Source: Planctomycetota bacterium (GTDB lineage: Bacteria > Planctomycetota > GCA-002687715 > DRQF01). From it: DNA of 21,104 nt. The notes below the pieces were generated by a model, which was not told the origin of the DNA, searched no databases, and saw only the letters and a list, made by a program, of their open reading frames with translations. Every line of letters begins with the position of its first letter. Within the stretch, counting starts at the first letter, position 1. Made by a program: the position numbers and the translations under genes. The DNA lies in contig WFTN01000453.1 of assembly GCA_015485455.1 (NCBI GenBank), positions 1 through 21,104 of the forward strand. The letters are read 5' to 3'. Positions 17,073 to 21,104 of the stretch are shown here, piece after piece.

Positions 17073-17997
17073 ATACTCGGTCATGAAGGGGTAGTGTTTC
17101 TTCCAGGTGTCGATCAGCCCAAGACCAATCATGGGCTGCTCGCCGATCAAAAATGATCTGCTTGCGAAAACTATTCACCACACCAACATGGGCCAGATGG
17201 CTGTCCAACTCCATGCATCGATCCACATTCCCCAAGGTCTCCGAGCCTGCAGCGTGCATGTGAACATGAAGATCCCGCAGATCAAAAAGGCGTTTACCTT
17301 CGGCTAGATGAATCCAAGAAATAGGATTCGCTCGCTCCATCCTCCTTAAATCCCATCCCCGGTCATCAAGGAAATAAGGAGCGCAGGCGGAGGAAAGCCA
17401 TAGTTGACAACCACGCCCATGGGGCCCACGTCTGGGGTCAATCTGCCCAGGCCACATGAAACTGCCATCATAAGCCCCGACTGAGGCGAAGAGAGATGGA
17501 TATTTCAGAGCCAAGTACATCGCGCTAAAACCGCCCATGCTGAAACCATCAACAGCCGTGTGCCTACGGCCAATGCGTACAGAAAAACGGTTTTCAACGA
17601 TCGCTTTGATTTCAAAGAAGTGCTTCTCGAATCTGCCGTTGCCCACCCCCCGAGAGCGTCCATCTGCCAACCAATTCAGGGGAACGCCTTGAGACTTGCC
17701 GGAGGGTTCCATGAATCCTGGCAAAACCACAATCATGGGTTCAATCACCCCAGCAGCAATCAAGCGATCAAGTAACTTCTTCAGGCCTTCTCGACGATCT
17801 TGGGATCCAGCCCATTCCCGCTCAGCCCCACGAAACAAATAGAGAGTGGGATAAGCACGGGTGCTGTCGCCATAACCCTCAGGCAAGTAAACGCCAAATG
17901 TCCGAGGAACTCCCAAAACGGAGCGGGGAATCAATACCCACTCGAATCGTGAGGCGTCCCAGTCATTCTGTTTCTTGGCTCGGTGTTTTGACCGCAT
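17056..17997 (-). CDS. Putative esterase, alpha/beta hydrolase of the PF00756 type
   Basis: 313 residues with an alpha/beta-hydrolase core. Strand FGVYLPEGYG and the turn YPTLYLFRG are followed by MIVVLPGF, the nucleophile elbow GFSMGG with Ser153, and the helix FSAMYLALKYPSLFASVGAYDG. The likely catalytic histidine is His289 in AAHDWSWADRHLEETLP, a pattern seen in esterase D/Fes-like proteins; the acid is probably in the VHMHAAGSETLGN region (about 246-257). No signal peptide is visible at the highly basic N-terminus (MRSKHRAKKQ), so it is presumably cytoplasmic. The ATG at 17997 has only a weak AAAGGG at a long distance. The substrate is unknown. The gene is divergent from the protease gene and overlaps the end of the HAD phosphatase. 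Confidence 0.82.
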   Translation of the reverse strand: MRSKHRAKKQNDWDASRFEWVLIPRSVLGVPRTFGVYLPEGYGDSTRAYPTLYLFRGAEREWAGSQDRREGLKKLLDRLIAAGVIEPMIVVLPGFMEPSGKSQGVPLNWLADGRSRGVGNGRFEKHFFEIKAIVENRFSVRIGRRHTAVDGFSMGGFSAMYLALKYPSLFASVGAYDGSFMWPGQIDPRRGPHGRGCQLWLSSACAPYFLDDRGWDLRRMERANPISWIHLAEGKRLFDLRDLHVHMHAAGSETLGNVDRCMELDSHLAHVGVVNSFRKQIIFDRRAAHDWSWADRHLEETLPLHDRVFRSIR

Positions 17998-18088
17998 GGT
18001 AATAAAGCCCTTTCTGGCCCCCTCAATATGTCGACAAACAGCTCAAGCACAAGGACTTAGACCACCTTATTCGAGAAATACACAAGAG

Positions 18089-18118
18089 TTGCCAACAACC
18101 GCCCGGACTCCTTATGAT
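18089..18118 (+). promoter_or_regulatory. Sigma70-like promoter candidate for the protease gene
   Basis: TTGCCA (18089-18094) and TATGAT (18113-18118) each match five of six consensus positions and are 18 bases apart. The start of transcription would fall near 18125, about 50 bases before the protease ATG. This is the best -35/-10 pair found in the spacers. Confidence 0.4.
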
Positions 18119-18177
18119 GGGAACACTGTGGGTTTCGTTTGCTGTGCCCCCAGGACTCTCAGAACTTAAGGTAGCTG

Positions 18178-20505
18178 ATGATGCTATGTCGTCTTTCATC
18201 CATGTTGAGCCCTCTACTCGTGGTCATGTTCTGTGCCTTGAGCCCAGGACAAGTCTCCACCACTGGCTCCGTTGAGATTCAGGACTACTATACCTCCGGC
18301 ACCTTCACCCAAACGACGGCGGAAGCAGGATCAGTCCACCGCAAGATCTATCACTATCCCAATGCCTCAGCTTTGCGTGTTGTTTTTGGAGCCTACACTT
18401 TGGGGCCCAACGATTGGATTGAAGTCTACGCACCCGGCACAGGAGAACGTCACAAACTCACCCCGGCCGAAATGACTAAATGGCAAGGGACATCAGCCTT
18501 CTTCAATGGCAACACCCTTTGGATCGACCTCATCTTGGCACCTGGATCCAGCGGCAGCTTTGACATCATCAGCTATTTTGTTGGATTGGGAGGCATTCCC
18601 TCTGGAGCCACCCACGTGGGTTACCAAACCATCTGTGGTTCCGATGATAGGGTCTCTTCCAATGACAACCGTGTCGCTCGCTTCGTGGCCAATGGGAGTG
18701 TTGTCAGTGGGGGTTGCACGCTTTTCTTAGCCAGCCCAGATGGTTGTGCCATCTCCGCTGGACATTGCTTTGCTGTTGGCTCCTTGCTGTTAGCGGAATT
18801 CAATTGCCCACCTTCTTTGCCCAATGGCGACTTACAGCACCCACCCATCTCAGATCAATTCCCTATAGACGTTGGTTCTATTACTTACTCAAACATCGGT
18901 CCCGGCGACGACTGGGGAATCTGCAAGTTGCTCCCCAACAATCTGGGTCAATCAGCGGTCAGCCTTTATGGCTTCTTCAACGTGATTCCATCAATCCCCA
19001 ACCTCAATGACATCTTGCGCATCACGGGATTCGGAGTCGACGACAATGTTGACAATCAAACGAATCAGACCCACGCGGGGGCTTTGGTGGGCGTTCTCGG
19101 AACAAGCCTCCAATACAATATCGACACCAATGGAGGCAATTCTGGGGCTCCGATCATTGACGAGGCATCTGGCAATGTGGTGGGTATCCACACCAATGGT
19201 GGTTGCACAACGTCCGGCACGGGCAGTAATTCCGGGACATCCACCAGTTTAATCGGCTTCCAAACTGCATTAACAACTCTCTGCAATCAATTCGCTCAAG
19301 CTCCTGCCGCCGGGTTTACACAGTCCGCCACAACAGTCGCAGTAGGCCAAGTCATCACTTTTACTGACATCTCTTCTGGCCAACCTTCTTCTTGGGATTG
19401 GGACTTCGACGGCGACAACATCACCGACGCCACCACGGCCATTGCAAGTTTTAGTTATACAACCCCTGGCACCTACGACGTCAAGCTCACTGTGAGCAAC
19501 CCCCTGGGCACAGACTCCGTCACGATGACGGCTTCGGTCAATGTGATCAACATTGTCCCGGCAAGCCTCCCCTACAACGAAGACTTCACTCAAGGTCTGC
19601 CGACTTCCGCTGAATGGCTCTTTGCGTCCATCGGAGCCACGGGACGCATCTCTGGTTCTAATTTTGGCAGCGACGCCCCTATCTCCGGAAGTCCATCATT
19701 GGCTATGGACTCATCCGTCAATCAGACTTTCGCGACAAATTCCTCCAGCCTCTTCCTCGATCTCACCGTTCCCGAGACCGCCACCATCACCTATTGGTTC
19801 AAAGACGTAAATGATGAGCCCCATCCGGAAGACGGCCTTTTTCTTTCTGACGGAACAACCGAGATCTTGCTTCAGGACCATGGCAACCTAGCAAACCTCG
19901 TTTGGACCGAAATCACCATAGACATAGGAGCCGCAGCGTCTGCTGCTGGGATAACCCTCACCAACAATATGCAGCTCATCTTCCGCCAACGAGATAACTA
20001 CGCAATCAATGGAGATGGACATCTCATTGACGACATCTCCGTGGTTGCAGCTCCCTTCCCCGACACCGGCCAAAAAAATCAGGCGTCCGCAGCTCTGACC
20101 TCCCCAGGCATGGTCGACAAAGATGGTCTCATTCCCAGCGCCGACCAGAACGGCCCGTTCTTTATTAGCCTCCCAACCCAAGGGTTCTTCCGCTTGGATG
20201 TTCAAGGCCCAGCCAATGGAGCCATGACCATATTCTATGGTCCGCTCAACCGGGGAAATGCATTTTTTCCCGGCAACGGGCAACTAGACCTAGGGCTACT
20301 GGGAACTAACAACTTCAGCGATATCGGGATCTTAATCAACGGTATTACTTCCAACGATTTCTACGGATTCCTTTCTGCATCAGGGACCCAGTTCTTCTCA
20401 GCGTTTCTGCCACCTATTTTCCAGTCTGGTGATGTCTTAGCCTTCCAAGCCCTCACATCGCCCAATTTCCAGCTCACTGCCGCAATTGAGCTCACCATCC
20501 AATAA
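18178..20505 (+). CDS. Exported trypsin-like serine protease with PKD domain
   Basis: 775 residues. Residues 1-24 are a signal peptide (MLSPLLVVMFCALSPGQ). An N-terminal region of about 110 residues resembles a propeptide or binding module. The S1-type protease core follows: His196 in AISAGHC, Asp245 in GDDWGICKL and Ser322 in GGNSGAP, with paired cysteines flanking. A PKD domain (about 376-457) has SSWDWDFDGDN and the typical YTTPGTYDVKLTVSN end. Residues about 465-622 form a beta-rich, concanavalin-like segment (PYNEDFTQGLP ... IDDISVV). The last 130 residues are an uncharacterised module with FFRLDVQGPANG and FPGNGQLDLG. No membrane anchor or recognised sorting signal ends the protein. The layout suggests a secreted scavenging protease binding a particulate or cell-surface target. 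AAGG at 18168-18171, six bases before the ATG at 18178, supports the start; ATG 18181 is equally possible. Confidence 0.88.
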   Translation: MMLCRLSSMLSPLLVVMFCALSPGQVSTTGSVEIQDYYTSGTFTQTTAEAGSVHRKIYHYPNASALRVVFGAYTLGPNDWIEVYAPGTGERHKLTPAEMTKWQGTSAFFNGNTLWIDLILAPGSSGSFDIISYFVGLGGIPSGATHVGYQTICGSDDRVSSNDNRVARFVANGSVVSGGCTLFLASPDGCAISAGHCFAVGSLLLAEFNCPPSLPNGDLQHPPISDQFPIDVGSITYSNIGPGDDWGICKLLPNNLGQSAVSLYGFFNVIPSIPNLNDILRITGFGVDDNVDNQTNQTHAGALVGVLGTSLQYNIDTNGGNSGAPIIDEASGNVVGIHTNGGCTTSGTGSNSGTSTSLIGFQTALTTLCNQFAQAPAAGFTQSATTVAVGQVITFTDISSGQPSSWDWDFDGDNITDATTAIASFSYTTPGTYDVKLTVSNPLGTDSVTMTASVNVINIVPASLPYNEDFTQGLPTSAEWLFASIGATGRISGSNFGSDAPISGSPSLAMDSSVNQTFATNSSSLFLDLTVPETATITYWFKDVNDEPHPEDGLFLSDGTTEILLQDHGNLANLVWTEITIDIGAAASAAGITLTNNMQLIFRQRDNYAINGDGHLIDDISVVAAPFPDTGQKNQASAALTSPGMVDKDGLIPSADQNGPFFISLPTQGFFRLDVQGPANGAMTIFYGPLNRGNAFFPGNGQLDLGLLGTNNFSDIGILINGITSNDFYGFLSASGTQFFSAFLPPIFQSGDVLAFQALTSPNFQLTAAIELTIQ

Positions 20506-20594
20506 CTTCTCCTGGGTTTCCATGCAGAGCTCCAGCCACGTTCTCCTTTGACCGATAAGTACGCTTGCACAAAGATGAACGGGAGAGGTCCGAT

Positions 20595-21104
20595 ATGAGT
20601 AGCCAAGTGAGCAGTCAAAGCGCAGAAGACCAAAGCACCGGAAATCCGAGCTTGTTACCAACTTACGTTGGCCGCCAGCCCATGTTTAACGCCAACCTCG
20701 AGACCCGTGCGTATGAATTGCTCTATCGCAGCAGTATTGAGAACTGGGCGGACATTGGTGACAGTGACTTGGCAACAGGCCAGACATTCTGGAATACCTT
20801 TATCGAATTGGGCCAAGCTCATGTGGCAGAAAGTCAACGGGCCTACATCAACGTAACCCCCACTTTCTTGCGATCTAACTGCATCGAGATCTTCCCCAAA
20901 AACAAGTTAGCCTTGGAGCTGCGCCCTCAAGACCTTGTGGACGCAGACGTCCGCCACGCTATCCAACAACTGCGAAATGATGGCTACCGAATTGTCTTGG
21001 ACGGGCAAGGGCCAGAGACGATTGACACCGACCTCTTTGACTTAGTCGACGAGATCAAGATCGATGTCGCCGTGGGTGGTTCCCCAGAAAAGAGTGCATC
21101 GATT
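20595..21104 (+). CDS. EAL/HDOD-type signalling protein, N-terminal part (runs off window)
   Basis: 170 codons are visible and the frame is open at the window end. After a serine-rich leader, the protein reads YVGRQPMFNANLETRAYELLYRSS, then TFWNTFIELG, AYINVTPTFLRS, LALELRPQDLVDADVRHAIQQL, GYRIVLDGQGP and DEIKIDV. This order is that of the EAL-like domain of YuxH/CmpA proteins, which carry an HDOD domain after it. The catalytic signature is degenerate: ELL is in place of EAL at the first position (YELLYR), and GYRIVLDGQG replaces the ALDDFG motif with its paired aspartates. It is therefore unlikely to hydrolyse c-di-GMP and may bind a nucleotide or act through protein contacts. The start is supported by GAGAGG (20583-20588) six bases before the ATG. 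An HDOD domain downstream is expected from the family but not visible here. Confidence 0.8.
   Translation, partial: MSSQVSSQSAEDQSTGNPSLLPTYVGRQPMFNANLETRAYELLYRSSIENWADIGDSDLATGQTFWNTFIELGQAHVAESQRAYINVTPTFLRSNCIEIFPKNKLALELRPQDLVDADVRHAIQQLRNDGYRIVLDGQGPETIDTDLFDLVDEIKIDVAVGGSPEKSASI

Noticed and set aside
20506..20594. Terminator after the protease gene
   Set aside because: No stem longer than four pairs and no T-tract is visible in the 89-bp spacer.
1..21104. CRISPR array, insertion sequence, prophage or tRNA-linked island
   Set aside because: No regular direct repeats, transposase, integrase or tRNA-like sequence was seen; gene content and packing look chromosomal throughout.

Overview
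The window looks like one stretch of a compact Gram-negative chromosome of roughly 50-55% GC by eye. The Gram-negative call rests on the C-terminal part of a TonB-dependent outer-membrane receptor, a YfiR-type periplasmic protein and a FadE-type acyl-CoA dehydrogenase. The phylum cannot be fixed from sequence alone. The mixture (stand-alone SagB-like oxidoreductase, actinobacterial-type adenosine deaminase, exported trypsin-PKD protein with an uncharacterised C-terminal module) would fit Planctomycetota or another environmental phylum, but that is only an impression.

Layout. (1) 1-3621, plus strand: a signalling cassette of TonB receptor (partial), YfiR-like protein and hybrid histidine kinase, joined by a 1-nt overlap and a 1-nt gap. 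(2) 3697-5172, plus: a stand-alone SagB/ThcOx-like double nitroreductase. (3) 5177-7585, minus: fadE, convergent with the SagB-like gene. (4) 7825-8355, plus: a small four-helix membrane protein, divergent from fadE across a spacer with two inverted repeats. (5) 8517-10981, plus: a PaaK-like adenylate-forming enzyme overlapped by a patatin-like lipase. (6) 11129-15572, plus: fadJ, fadI and an adenosine deaminase, tightly packed. (7) 15565-16212, minus: a TPMT-like methyltransferase. (8) 16290-17072, plus: a HAD phosphatase. (9) 17056-17997, minus: a PF00756-type esterase. (10) 18178-20505, plus: an exported trypsin-like protease with a PKD domain. (11) 20595 to the window end, plus: the start of an EAL/HDOD-type protein.

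Together, regions 3, 5 and 6 form a lipid and fatty-acid breakdown locus. A patatin could release acyl chains, the adenylate-forming enzyme could activate a carboxylate, FadE would carry out the first oxidation, FadJ the hydration and second oxidation, and FadI the thiolysis. The adenosine deaminase sits 2 nt behind the thiolase and probably shares its transcript. The first three genes form a separate envelope-sensing module.

No tRNA, rRNA, CRISPR array, insertion sequence, integrase or attachment site was seen. No stretch longer than 300 bases lacks a gene; the longest spacers are 7586-7824 (239 bp) and 17998-18177 (180 bp). Most of the window is ordinary housekeeping and catabolic content. 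The parts that best merit a second look are the YfiR-histidine kinase cassette, the ligase-patatin pair, the orphan SagB-like enzyme and the inverted repeats upstream of fadE.
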